DNA of 63,077 bases from Deltaproteobacteria bacterium (GTDB taxonomy: Bacteria > Myxococcota_A > UBA796 > GCA-2862545). The stretch lies in the NCBI GenBank assembly GCA_016938035.1, contig JAFGVK010000048.1, positions 1 through 63,077 of the forward strand, given 5' to 3'. Below, piece after piece: positions 1-7,850 of the stretch. Both the position numbers and the translations under genes were made by a program. How positions within the stretch are numbered: position 1 is the first letter of the stretch; each line of letters begins with the position of its first letter. The notes under the pieces were generated by a model. That model saw only the letters and a list, made by a program, of their open reading frames with translations, was not told the origin of the DNA and did not search any database.

Positions 1-333
1 CACGCACCCCCGAGATCGCCGCACCCCTGTGCGCGCCCCCTTCCGCACCAGCGGCCCCGCGCTTCGCGCAGGTCGGCGCGCGGTGGCCGGAGCGCGAGCG
101 CCCTCTCAGGCCGGCCGCCCGTCGCGCCCCGCCTGCCTGCGACCTGAGAGGAACCGCACCGAATCCCGAGCCACCGCCTGCCGAACTCCCCGCCCACCGG
201 TCCGAGGCCAAAAATAGCAATCACGTTTCATCCCTTGGAATCGCGAAGGTTTCGCCAACCATCCCCCACAAGCCCTCGATACCCTTGACCCCATCGCCTG
301 CGCTCCGATAGCGTATCGGGCGGAGTCATCGAA
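1..333. other. Left-edge non-coding stretch, no gene recognised
   Basis: Short open frames occur on both strands here but their translations are Arg/Pro/Ala-rich, as expected from GC-rich noncoding DNA, and none resembles a family I recognise. The last ~100 bases presumably carry the promoter of the gene at 334, but I see no convincing -35/-10 pair. Confidence 0.4.
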
Positions 334-1881
334 GTGACCGAACCAGTGCTGCAGACCGACACCTCACGTGCCCTCTGGACCGCCACCCGTGGCGGCTTCA
401 CTGGAAGACTCTCCCTGCCCGCTTCCAGCGACAGCATCTGCGTGATGCTGATGGGCGGTGAGATCATCGCCGCGGAGGCCCCCAACGACATCCCCTCCCT
501 GCTGGGGAGGCTGGCGCGAGAGGGGCACCTGTACGGCAAGTTCGCGCGAGATCTGCTCGAGCAGTGGCAGCGCGGCACCTACATCATGGACTCCCTCAGT
601 CAGGCGCTGGGCCCCGAGTACCTCGATCACGTGCTGATGGAGCGGTTCAAGGAGAACCTCCGGATATTCCTTGGCAACGCGTATCCGCCGGTGATCGCTG
701 AGGACACGGCCCTCTTCCCGGTCAACATGCAGCTCGGCCTGAACACCGAGGCGCTGATCCGCGACTGCTCGGAGGACTGGCTCCTCGCCCACGAGATCGA
801 CGGCCAGGCCGATGTCATCGCGGGCTCTGTGCCCCCTGGACAGGAGCTGGAGGTCCGGCTGACCATGATGGCGAGCGATCCCATCGCCATCCACGACCTG
901 CTCCCCTATGCCTACCTGGAGCCCACCGCGGCGCGCGCGCTGGTGGCGCGGCTGCTGCGCCAGGACAAGCTCGCCTACGCGCTAGAGGAGCTGGGCGAGG
1001 CCGCGCTGGAGGAGCTGGAGGACGCCGCGCTAGAGGAGCTCCCCGGCGAGGACCGGGCGCCAAGCGACGAGCTGGACGACTCCGAGGCCCTCACAGAGGT
1101 GCACGGGGAGCCGGAGGAGGTGGTGTGGGGCCTCTCGGACGGGGCGGACGCCGGTGAGGACTGGACGGGCGAGAGCGAGCTCCACGAGGAAGAGGAGCTC
1201 GACGCCTTCGGTGACTACGACGAGGACCGCGGCTCGACCGGCGACGGCACCTTCACCACCGACAACCACAACCTCGACCGGGTAGAGGTCGCAGCGGAGA
1301 ACGTGCTCGATCCGGCCTCCGAGGACCGCCCCATCGTCGACGAGGTGCAGCGCAGCGAGGTCTACCTCTCCGACGACGTGATCCAGATCGAGGAATTCGA
1401 CGAGGAGGAGCCCGAGCGCCCTGTGCAGGCACCGCAGGCCCCACCCGAGGACGACGAGGTCATCGAGGCGGACGAGGGCCCCAGGGCCAGCTTCGGCGCC
1501 CCCCCCCTCGCAGAGGACGAGGCCGAGGCCAAGATCCAGGTCGCCAACGAGGTGCTCCACTCCTTCGTCAAGGCCTTCGACAGCGCCCACGGATCCGGCG
1601 GCGGGCGGGCCCACCTGCAGATCCTGGTCGACGGCAGCCCCTCCAAATTCAAGGACCTGTTCCGCGACGTGCCCGTGCACGACGACGGCACCCTCTCCTC
1701 GCGGGTGGTGATGCGCAACCTCCGGTTCCGGCCGGTCACAGAGCACCGCCGCAGCCTCAACGACGCGCTCGCCGACCTGATCGAGCGCTCGCTCTCCATG
1801 GCCGCGGATGACCTGCCCGACGACGAGTTCGACGCCATGTACGAAGAGGTCGCGGGGTATCGGCAGCGCCTGGGGCTGTGA
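334..1881 (+). CDS. DUF4388-like (PatA N-terminal type) acidic cytoplasmic protein
   Basis: A 515-residue protein starting at GTG. The first ~130 residues (TRGGFTGRLSLP, then a GGEIIAAE turn and a helical segment) resemble the DUF4388/PatA N-terminal domain that is common in Myxococcota signalling proteins. The middle (about residues 215-400) is strongly acidic, with runs such as ALEELGEAALEELEDAALEE, and is probably disordered. The last ~115 residues form a helical domain after the DEAEAKIQV segment. There is no signal peptide or membrane segment, so a cytoplasmic role is expected. The left neighbour is not in the window and the next gene is about 670 bases downstream, so it appears monocistronic. 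The family assignment is by resemblance only and the function is unknown. Confidence 0.72.
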   Translation: MTEPVLQTDTSRALWTATRGGFTGRLSLPASSDSICVMLMGGEIIAAEAPNDIPSLLGRLAREGHLYGKFARDLLEQWQRGTYIMDSLSQALGPEYLDHVLMERFKENLRIFLGNAYPPVIAEDTALFPVNMQLGLNTEALIRDCSEDWLLAHEIDGQADVIAGSVPPGQELEVRLTMMASDPIAIHDLLPYAYLEPTAARALVARLLRQDKLAYALEELGEAALEELEDAALEELPGEDRAPSDELDDSEALTEVHGEPEEVVWGLSDGADAGEDWTGESELHEEEELDAFGDYDEDRGSTGDGTFTTDNHNLDRVEVAAENVLDPASEDRPIVDEVQRSEVYLSDDVIQIEEFDEEEPERPVQAPQAPPEDDEVIEADEGPRASFGAPPLAEDEAEAKIQVANEVLHSFVKAFDSAHGSGGGRAHLQILVDGSPSKFKDLFRDVPVHDDGTLSSRVVMRNLRFRPVTEHRRSLNDALADLIERSLSMAADDLPDDEFDAMYEEVAGYRQRLGL

Positions 1882-2553
1882 TGCCCTCCCGGCACCGTAT
1901 CGCTGGCGGCCATGATCATCAGTTGGCCCAAGGTCTGGGCACCGCTTGCCGTGCAGGCGGAGGGCGAGGGTGCTGCCAGCGCGCTGAAATCCGAACTTCC
2001 GACGGCCACAGGGCCGCCGCCAAGGGGGCTGCGCCCTCCTTCGCAGCCACCGTTGGGGCCGGGGACTGCCTCCCCCCCAAGCGCCCCCCTGCTGGGGGCT
2101 CGCCGCCCCCTTTCCCCCTGCGTGATCGGGCGCTACGTCCCGTGCCGGAGGCCCCCCCCAGGACCCATCTGGGCGAAGCGATGATCGAGGCCATCGCTCG
2201 CCTCCCGGCGCGTGTCCTTGTTCCTCCGCGCGTCGCGTACAGAAGCACACTTCCTCCCGAGGGAACGGCAGCGACACGCCGACATTCCTGGCGACCCGGT
2301 GCCCGTCTGCACGCCGGGAGATGCGACGAGCAGATTCACCCGTTGGTTCCGTTGAAATATGTTAGTTCGTCCTGTGAGACTGTCCGGATGATGGATCGGT
2401 CTCCCCTCCCTGCCCACGAGATCGGCCCGCAGCGCCTCGCGGCGGGGGCCTTGGCCGCGCGAGATCGCCGCGCGCCGGCCTCCCCCTCCCTGGGGACGCG
2501 CCGGGTCCGCACGCCGCGCGCCTCCCGGCCCCCAGCGGGCGCGGTGTGACCGG
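1882..2553. other. 672-bp intergenic region holding MITE-like copy A
   Basis: The region between the DUF4388-like gene and the DUF1460 gene contains a degenerate copy of the 218-bp dispersed element (2183-2403). Left of it is C/G-rich sequence with a possible G/C stem near 2080-2102 that lacks a T tract. A 223-codon frame crosses the whole region, but its composition and its passage through the repeat argue that it is not a gene. Confidence 0.5.
2183..2403 (+). repeat. MITE-like 218-bp element, copy A (degenerate)
   Basis: It aligns end to end with the four other copies (12168, 18160, 26410, 38609). The best-conserved blocks are GCGTGTCCTTG at 2210, GAGGGAACGGC near 2262 and GTCCGGATGATGGATCGGT near 2382. 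Both termini have drifted from the GGCACCG consensus and no target-site duplication is visible, so this looks like the oldest copy in the window. Confidence 0.75.
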
Positions 2554-3522
2554 ATGCGCCGCTACCTGATCGGCACCGGCGTGGCCCTGCTCAGCTTCGC
2601 GCTGAGCCGCGCCGTGCGGGGAGAGCCAGGCGACGACGAGGTCCCCGCCGAGGAGGCGCCCACAGCCGCAGGGCAAGTGGACAGGATCTCGGTCGGCAGC
2701 CTCCCCGCTGCGCTGGTGGAGCTCGCCAGCGCGGTGCGCGCTCAGCCGATCGCCGCCAGGATGGAGGCGGTCTCCCGCCCGATGTTGGGGCAGCCCTACC
2801 GCTCGGATCCCCTCGGCGAGGGGGAGGGCTACGACCCCGATCCTCCCGCCCGCTACGACGTGTGGGACTGCCTCACCTTCGTCGAGGAGGTGCTCGCCCT
2901 GTCGCTCGCGGGAGACCCCGCCCACGCCGCGTCGGTCCGGACCAGCCTGCGCTACGGGGACCGCACCCCGTCCTACGCCACCCGCCATCACTTCATGGAG
3001 CTCCAGTGGCTGCCCGAGGCCCAAGCCCAGGGCTGGCTGGTGGACACCACCCGCACCTACGGGGCGGTGCAGCGGATGCGACGCGAGGTCCACCGGGGCA
3101 CCTGGGACAGCTGGAGCCGCCGGAGCCTGTTCGCCCTCACCGATGCGCAGCTCCCCCTGGGGACCATGCACCTGGACGTGCTCTCCATCGACGAGGCCCT
3201 GCGCGTGGTGGACCAGCTCCGACCCGGGAGCGTGCTCCTCACCGTGCGCCAGGACCGCGCCTGGGTGCCGATCTGGACCACCCACCTGGGCTTCCTGATC
3301 CCCGCGGAGCGCCCCACGGTCCGCCACGCCACCAGGATGCAGGCGCGGGTGGTGAAGGACCACTCCCTCACCTGGTACCTGGAGCACCTGCGGACATACA
3401 CCAACTGGCCGGTGGCGGGGGTGGCGGTCTTCGAGCCCCGCGAGCAGGGTCCCCGGCTCTCAGCCCTCCCGCAGGGCCGCGATCAGGGCGTCCCCACCGA
3501 GCTCCAAGCGCCCAAGCGCTAG
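2554..3522 (+). CDS. Exported DUF1460 (N-acetylmuramoyl-L-alanine amidase-like) protein
   Basis: A 322-residue protein with an N-terminal hydrophobic signal segment (MRRYLIGTGVALLSFALS). The DUF1460 signature is clear: YDVWDCLTFVEEVLAL around residues 102-117, with the presumed catalytic Cys near 106, followed by YATRHHFMELQW and a later THLGFLI/RHAT block that would supply the His. DUF1460 proteins belong to the NlpC/P60-like cysteine peptidase superfamily and are thought to act on peptidoglycan in the periplasm. The 3' end overlaps the convergent phosphohexomutase gene by 63 bp (3460-3522). Family assignment is fairly confident; the exact substrate is inference. Confidence 0.8.
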   Translation: MRRYLIGTGVALLSFALSRAVRGEPGDDEVPAEEAPTAAGQVDRISVGSLPAALVELASAVRAQPIAARMEAVSRPMLGQPYRSDPLGEGEGYDPDPPARYDVWDCLTFVEEVLALSLAGDPAHAASVRTSLRYGDRTPSYATRHHFMELQWLPEAQAQGWLVDTTRTYGAVQRMRREVHRGTWDSWSRRSLFALTDAQLPLGTMHLDVLSIDEALRVVDQLRPGSVLLTVRQDRAWVPIWTTHLGFLIPAERPTVRHATRMQARVVKDHSLTWYLEHLRTYTNWPVAGVAVFEPREQGPRLSALPQGRDQGVPTELQAPKR

Positions 3523-5448
3523 GGCCAGGGCCCTCCCCTCCCCCGGGAGCAGCGCCAGCAGCTCAGCGGGGTCCCCCCGCCGCGCGGCCTCGGGCAGCGC
3601 GCGCGCGAGGCGCTGGAGCGCGTCCACCGGGACCCTGGCGGGGAACACCGCAGCCCAGTCCGGCAGCGCCACCCCGACCCGCCTCAGCGCCCCCCTGGCC
3701 AGGGCCCAGGCGAGGTGATCGGCCCGCTCCTGGGCGCCGGGGCCCAGGGCCTCGGCGTAGATCTTGGCGCGCGGCTCGGTGCCCGAGGGGCGGATCCACA
3801 CCGCCGCGCCTCCCTCCAAGACGAAGCCGAGCTGATCCCGAGAGGCGGCTGCGGTCCCGGAGGTCACCGGCCCTAGTGGTCCGGCGTTATCGAGCAGATC
3901 GACGAGATCTACCACCGCGACGCCCCCCACCGCGGCGGGGGGGTCCAGGCGCAGCGCCTCCATCATCGCCGCGATCCGCGCCCTGCCCTCCGCCCCCGGC
4001 AGGGCGAGGGGCCGGAGCGCCCAGCCCGCGCCACCCCAGGGGGCGATCAGGCGCTCCAGCACGTCGACCAGGGTCTCACCCCTGGCCCGCGCCTCGCTGG
4101 CCGCCTCCGCGAGGTACAGCGCGGCCCCCGCGGCGTCCTTGTCGCGACAGGCGGGGGTGATCAGCGCCCCGTAGGACTCCTCCACCGCGAGGAGGAAGCC
4201 GGCCTCCCCCCGGGCCTCGATCAGGCGGCCCAGGTACTTGAAGCCCACCGGGCTGTGGTCCTCCACCGCCACCCCGTGCTGGCGCGCGAGGGCGCTCACC
4301 AACCGGGTGGTCACCGCGGTGCGCGCGATCCACCGCCCCTCACCCGAGGTGTGGCGCAGCGCGTGGTCGGTGAGCAGCAGGGCGATCGCCTGACCGGAGA
4401 GGCGCACCCAGCCGGTGGGGGTCAGCGCTGCGGCGCCCAGCCGATCGGCGTCGGGGTCTGAGGCCATCACCAGCCGCACCCCCAGCCTCGCGGCCAGGGC
4501 GACCCCCTCGTCGAGCGCCTCGGGAGACTCGGGGTTGGGCGCGCGGTGCGGCACGGTGGGGAAGGCCCCGTCCGGCCGACACTGATCGGGGTGGCGGTGA
4601 ACGGCGAAGCCGGCGCGCTCCAGCACCTCTGCCACCGTGCCCGCGCCGACCCCGTGCAGGGCACTAAACACCAGCGGCTCTCCCCGCCAGGGCCCCAGGG
4701 AGCGCGCCACCAGGTGGCGCTGGTAGTCCTCACGGAGGGCGGGCGGCAGGGGGGCGATCCACCTCCGCGCCGCGCCAGGCGCGAGCTGGAGGGGCTCCAG
4801 CCCCACCGATCCGGCGATCTCCTCATCCTCGGGCGGGAGCACCTGGCCCCCCAGGGCGTCGTAGAGCTTCAGGCCGTTGTCGTCAGGGGGGTTGTGGGAG
4901 GCCGAGACATACAAACCACCGCTCGCCCCCAGCGCCCTCACCGCGTGTGAGAGCTCGGGGCTGGCGAGGAAGCGGTCGTCGCCCTCTCGCTGGAGGTAGG
5001 AGCGCACCCCGTGGGCCGCGTAGACCCTGGCCGCCTGCGCCGCCAGATCCCTGCTGCTCAGGCCGAGCAGCGCGCCGGCCCGCCCCCCGAAGCGGCCGCC
5101 CTGGTCGAGGAAGCGCCGCACGTCGTAGGCGATCGCCACCGCCGGTGCCGCGTGGCGCGAGGCGAGCCACCTGGCGTGGCCGTCGATGGCGCGCCGGACC
5201 GTCCAGGGGTTCACCCTGTTCGGACCCACCCCCACCTGCCCCCGAAGGCCGCCGGTCCCGAAGGGGAGCTGGCGCGAGAAGCTGTCGAAGAGCTCGGCGG
5301 GATCCAGGTCGAGCAGCGCCTCGATGGCCTGGTGGCTCCAGACCAGCTCCGCCTCAGCCAGCCAGCGCTCGAGGCGCAGCAGCCCCGCCTCGGCCTGCCC
5401 CCGCGGGAGAGGCAGCGCCGAGAAGGCCGCTTCCGCCCGCCCTAGCAC
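3460..5448 (-). CDS. Alpha-D-phosphohexomutase (phosphoglucomutase/phosphomannomutase family)
   Basis: A 662-residue enzyme with the family's four landmarks: the active-site phosphoserine loop YVSASHNPPDDNG (about residues 177-189), the Mg-binding loop SDPDADRLG (about 329-337), the sugar-binding motif VEESYGA, and the phosphate-binding loop RPSGTEPRAK (about 553-562). Such enzymes interconvert sugar 1- and 6-phosphates for cell-envelope polysaccharide and glycogen metabolism. It is longer than typical 450-580-residue members because of extra C-terminal sequence of about 90 residues (Ala/Leu/Arg-rich, helical). The GTG start abuts the stop codon of the upstream lipoprotein gene (5449), so the two are co-transcribed. 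Its tail overlaps the convergent DUF1460 gene. Glucose versus mannose specificity cannot be read from the sequence. Confidence 0.9.
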   Translation of the reverse strand: MLGRAEAAFSALPLPRGQAEAGLLRLERWLAEAELVWSHQAIEALLDLDPAELFDSFSRQLPFGTGGLRGQVGVGPNRVNPWTVRRAIDGHARWLASRHAAPAVAIAYDVRRFLDQGGRFGGRAGALLGLSSRDLAAQAARVYAAHGVRSYLQREGDDRFLASPELSHAVRALGASGGLYVSASHNPPDDNGLKLYDALGGQVLPPEDEEIAGSVGLEPLQLAPGAARRWIAPLPPALREDYQRHLVARSLGPWRGEPLVFSALHGVGAGTVAEVLERAGFAVHRHPDQCRPDGAFPTVPHRAPNPESPEALDEGVALAARLGVRLVMASDPDADRLGAAALTPTGWVRLSGQAIALLLTDHALRHTSGEGRWIARTAVTTRLVSALARQHGVAVEDHSPVGFKYLGRLIEARGEAGFLLAVEESYGALITPACRDKDAAGAALYLAEAASEARARGETLVDVLERLIAPWGGAGWALRPLALPGAEGRARIAAMMEALRLDPPAAVGGVAVVDLVDLLDNAGPLGPVTSGTAAASRDQLGFVLEGGAAVWIRPSGTEPRAKIYAEALGPGAQERADHLAWALARGALRRVGVALPDWAAVFPARVPVDALQRLARALPEAARRGDPAELLALLPGEGRALALALGRLELGGDALIAALREG

Positions 5449-6579
5449 CTAACGAGGCCGGGACATGCCGCGGTCCTGGGGCGCGGGCTCATCGGCCGGG
5501 ACCGCGAGCTCACCGCCCTCCACCGGACGCTGCGTCCCGCGCGCAGGGGGCGCCGCCTCCGCCGCCCGCATCTGCTCCGCGACCCGCTCCGCCTCGCGGA
5601 TGCGGAACTGCAGGGTGGAGACGTACTTGCGGGCCCTGCCGTTGGCCAGGCTCACCGCGGCCTTCTTCGCCCACTCCAGCGCGCCCTCGAGGTCGCCGCC
5701 CACCTCCAGCGCCAGGGCCATGTTGAACTCGGCCTTGCCGCGAATCTTCGGGTCTGCGGCCTTGGCGGCCAGGGTCCACAGGGCCACCGCGCCCTCCCAG
5801 TCCTGCGCCTTGACGTAGTTCTTGGCCTCCTTGAGCCTGGGGCTGCCGCCGCCGTAGTAGGCCCGGCGCTGCCAGACGTAGGTGGGCGCGATCCGCATCC
5901 CGTACCCCACACCCGCGTCGCGTCCCAGGTCCAGCACGGTGAAGGCGCGGGAGGGCAGCTTGTCGGTCGCCTCGCGCCTGCTGGCCCCCTCCTCCTCCCA
6001 GGTGTTGGTGTAGGCGTGGTCGCGCACGTCGTCCAGCACGCGCTCCTCGCTCACGTCGTAGACCCGCCACGCGGCCAGCACCCTGGTCTCGCGGCTGGCG
6101 ACGTGCTTCTGGGTGGTGGTCCCGTTGGTGGTCTGGGTCTCTACCCTGTGGTCGACGAAGGAGTCGGAGTCGAAGGCCTCCAGCGCCACGATGGCGTCGG
6201 CGTTCACGTTGCGGGCCAGGCGGCGGGCCGCGTTCCAGCCAAGCTCCCGGTCCCAGATCGAGGACTCCACCGCCTGGTTGTCAGCGCTGATGATCACCAC
6301 CTCAAACCGGGGCGAGTCGCGCAGCACCTGAGTCAGGCCGCCCATCGCCTCGCGGGCGCCGTCGCGGTCCTCGAGGATCCCCTCGCCGGTGATCGCGGCC
6401 TCCAGGGTGCCGAGGATCTGCTGCCCAGCCCCGGTGGGGGCGCTGCGATCCACCACCGCGAGGGTGTGGATCGTCGCGGGCAGCGCCACGTCCGCGGGGC
6501 GGAGCATCTGCACGCTCACCTTGGGCGCGCAGGCGGTGAGCAGGAGGACAGGGACGGTCAGCAAGGCAAGCGCTCGCAT
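5449..6579 (-). CDS. Lipoprotein with DUF6340-like N-terminal domain and TPR-like C-terminus
   Basis: A 376-residue protein beginning with a lipoprotein signal peptide and lipobox (LLTAC, Cys 17). AGGAG stands 6 bp before the ATG. The region following (VSVQMLRPADVALPATIHTL, then NVNADAIVALEAFDSDS) resembles the DUF6340 lipoprotein family. A TPR-like helical segment follows (LKEAKNYVKAQDWEGAVALW, then FNMALALEVGGDLEGALEWAKKA), and the last ~40 residues are Pro/Ala-rich. It is the first gene of a two-gene unit with the mutase. The predicted location is outer-membrane anchored and facing the periplasm. Function unknown. Confidence 0.8.
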   Translation of the reverse strand: MRALALLTVPVLLLTACAPKVSVQMLRPADVALPATIHTLAVVDRSAPTGAGQQILGTLEAAITGEGILEDRDGAREAMGGLTQVLRDSPRFEVVIISADNQAVESSIWDRELGWNAARRLARNVNADAIVALEAFDSDSFVDHRVETQTTNGTTTQKHVASRETRVLAAWRVYDVSEERVLDDVRDHAYTNTWEEEGASRREATDKLPSRAFTVLDLGRDAGVGYGMRIAPTYVWQRRAYYGGGSPRLKEAKNYVKAQDWEGAVALWTLAAKAADPKIRGKAEFNMALALEVGGDLEGALEWAKKAAVSLANGRARKYVSTLQFRIREAERVAEQMRAAEAAPPARGTQRPVEGGELAVPADEPAPQDRGMSRPR

Positions 6580-6719
6580 GGGAGCTCCTCATAAAGGAAG
6601 GGGTGTTGTGGGTGCCCTTTTAGCACAGCCGCGCCGCGCAGGGGCTCGCACTGGCAGCGAGACGCGGTGAGGCGCGATCCATTCACCGCAGCTCCACCGC
6701 GAGCGCGAGACGGCGCGCC

Positions 6720-7115
6720 CTAGCGGATCAGGCGGGCGGCCAGGATCCAGGCGTCCTCTCCTGGCCAGGGACCGGCACCGCCCAGACAGGGTGCGCAGCC
6801 CTCGCAGGGGAGGTACTCCACCTCGGTCCAGTCCTCGACCAGCGCCACGGGCCCCGCGCCCCCCAGCACTGCGCCCTCCGCGTCCAGGAGCTGGAGGGTG
6901 AAGCGCGGCCCAGCGACAGGTTCCAGCCCGGTGAGGGCGAAGCGCCCGTCGGCCGCCCCCATCGTCCGGGCCACCCCAGCCTCGACGCAGAGGCGGGCGA
7001 GGACGGGCTCCTCTGGCAACGCGCCGAGCACGTCCACCTGTAGATCGGCGGCGACGTGCTCCGTGCGGGCGCAGGCCGCGAGGGCGATCAGTCCAGAGGC
7101 GAGAAATCGGCCCAC
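6720..7115 (-). CDS. Small predicted lipoprotein, unknown function
   Basis: A 131-residue product when started at the GTG at 7115, which yields a compact lipoprotein signal (VGRFLASGLIALAAC, Cys 15). The open frame runs further upstream, but that part is Arg/Gly-rich and antisense-like, and it would hide the signal peptide. The start overlaps the end of the upstream lipoprotein gene (stop at 7088) by 28 bp, consistent with coupling. The mature part carries four Cys residues, including a CEGCAPC cluster near the C-terminus, and a carboxypeptidase-regulatory-like beta pattern (GRFALTGLEPVAGPRFTLQL). No family recognised. Confidence 0.6.
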   Translation of the reverse strand: MGRFLASGLIALAACARTEHVAADLQVDVLGALPEEPVLARLCVEAGVARTMGAADGRFALTGLEPVAGPRFTLQLLDAEGAVLGGAGPVALVEDWTEVEYLPCEGCAPCLGGAGPWPGEDAWILAARLIR

Positions 7116-7741
7116 AGGAGCTTCCACTGGTCCTCCTCCGAGGCGAGCTGCCAGGAGACGATGTTCCAGCCGGTGATCGCCCACCAGGTCCCCGCAGGCC
7201 AGACGTCCCCGGTCGCGCTCACCTCCAGCCGGACGCAGCTGTCCCACTCCTCGGTCCACAGCACCGGGCAGTCCTCGATGGTGACGAAGCGCGAGGTGTA
7301 GGTCCTGCCCACGGACTCAGTGACCACCTCGGTGCCCGCCACCATGTGATCGCCCGCGAGGAGCACCGGCGGGTCGAAGGTCACCTGCCCGTCCGTCGGG
7401 GACTCGTAGGACCACAGCAGCACCCCGCGGGTGCCATCGGCGCTCATCTCGTAGCGCCGGATCAGCGCCCCCTGCTCGCAGGCAGCGCCAGCGGAGAGGC
7501 AGTCCGCGGTCTGCTCCACGGTGAAGATCTTGGTGTGGCCGTCCTCGTCGAGGCGAAAGCCGGTGTCGAGGTCCGCGACCAGCTTGTAGGGGACGTCCGG
7601 GTTGGTGCTGGTAAATTCCCACACCCGCTCGCCGTCAAAGGGGAAATATCCGTCCATCGCGTGGCCGGAGTAGGTGTAGGTGTCCCCTCCACAGCCCGAG
7701 AGGGCCGCCGCAGCGGTCAGGAACAGGGTCCAGCGGGTCAT
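7088..7741 (-). CDS. Predicted lipoprotein, unknown function
   Basis: A 217-residue protein with lipoprotein signal MTRWTLFLTAAAALSGC (Cys 17) and a GGDTYTYSG segment after the lipobox. The body is rich in Trp and acidic residues with four further Cys (ADCLSAGAAC, EDCPVLWTEEWDSC) that could form disulfides in the periplasm. It is divergently placed from the giant MopE-like gene (109 bp between starts) and upstream of a second lipoprotein gene that overlaps it. No family recognised; surface or periplasmic location is inferred from the signal. Confidence 0.75.
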   Translation of the reverse strand: MTRWTLFLTAAAALSGCGGDTYTYSGHAMDGYFPFDGERVWEFTSTNPDVPYKLVADLDTGFRLDEDGHTKIFTVEQTADCLSAGAACEQGALIRRYEMSADGTRGVLLWSYESPTDGQVTFDPPVLLAGDHMVAGTEVVTESVGRTYTSRFVTIEDCPVLWTEEWDSCVRLEVSATGDVWPAGTWWAITGWNIVSWQLASEEDQWKLLWADFSPLD

Positions 7742-7850
7742 CGACAGCCTCCTCGACTAGGGTCTGAGCGGTCTGCAAGATAACAAACCCTCGCGCGATC
7801 CGCGGCCCATTGCGGGTACAATGCGCCGACCTCTCTCGACAGGAGACAGC

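Noticed and set aside
1878..2549. 223-codon plus-strand frame after the DUF4388-like gene
   Set aside because: It runs through a repeat copy and has Arg/Pro/Gly-rich composition with no recognisable domain.
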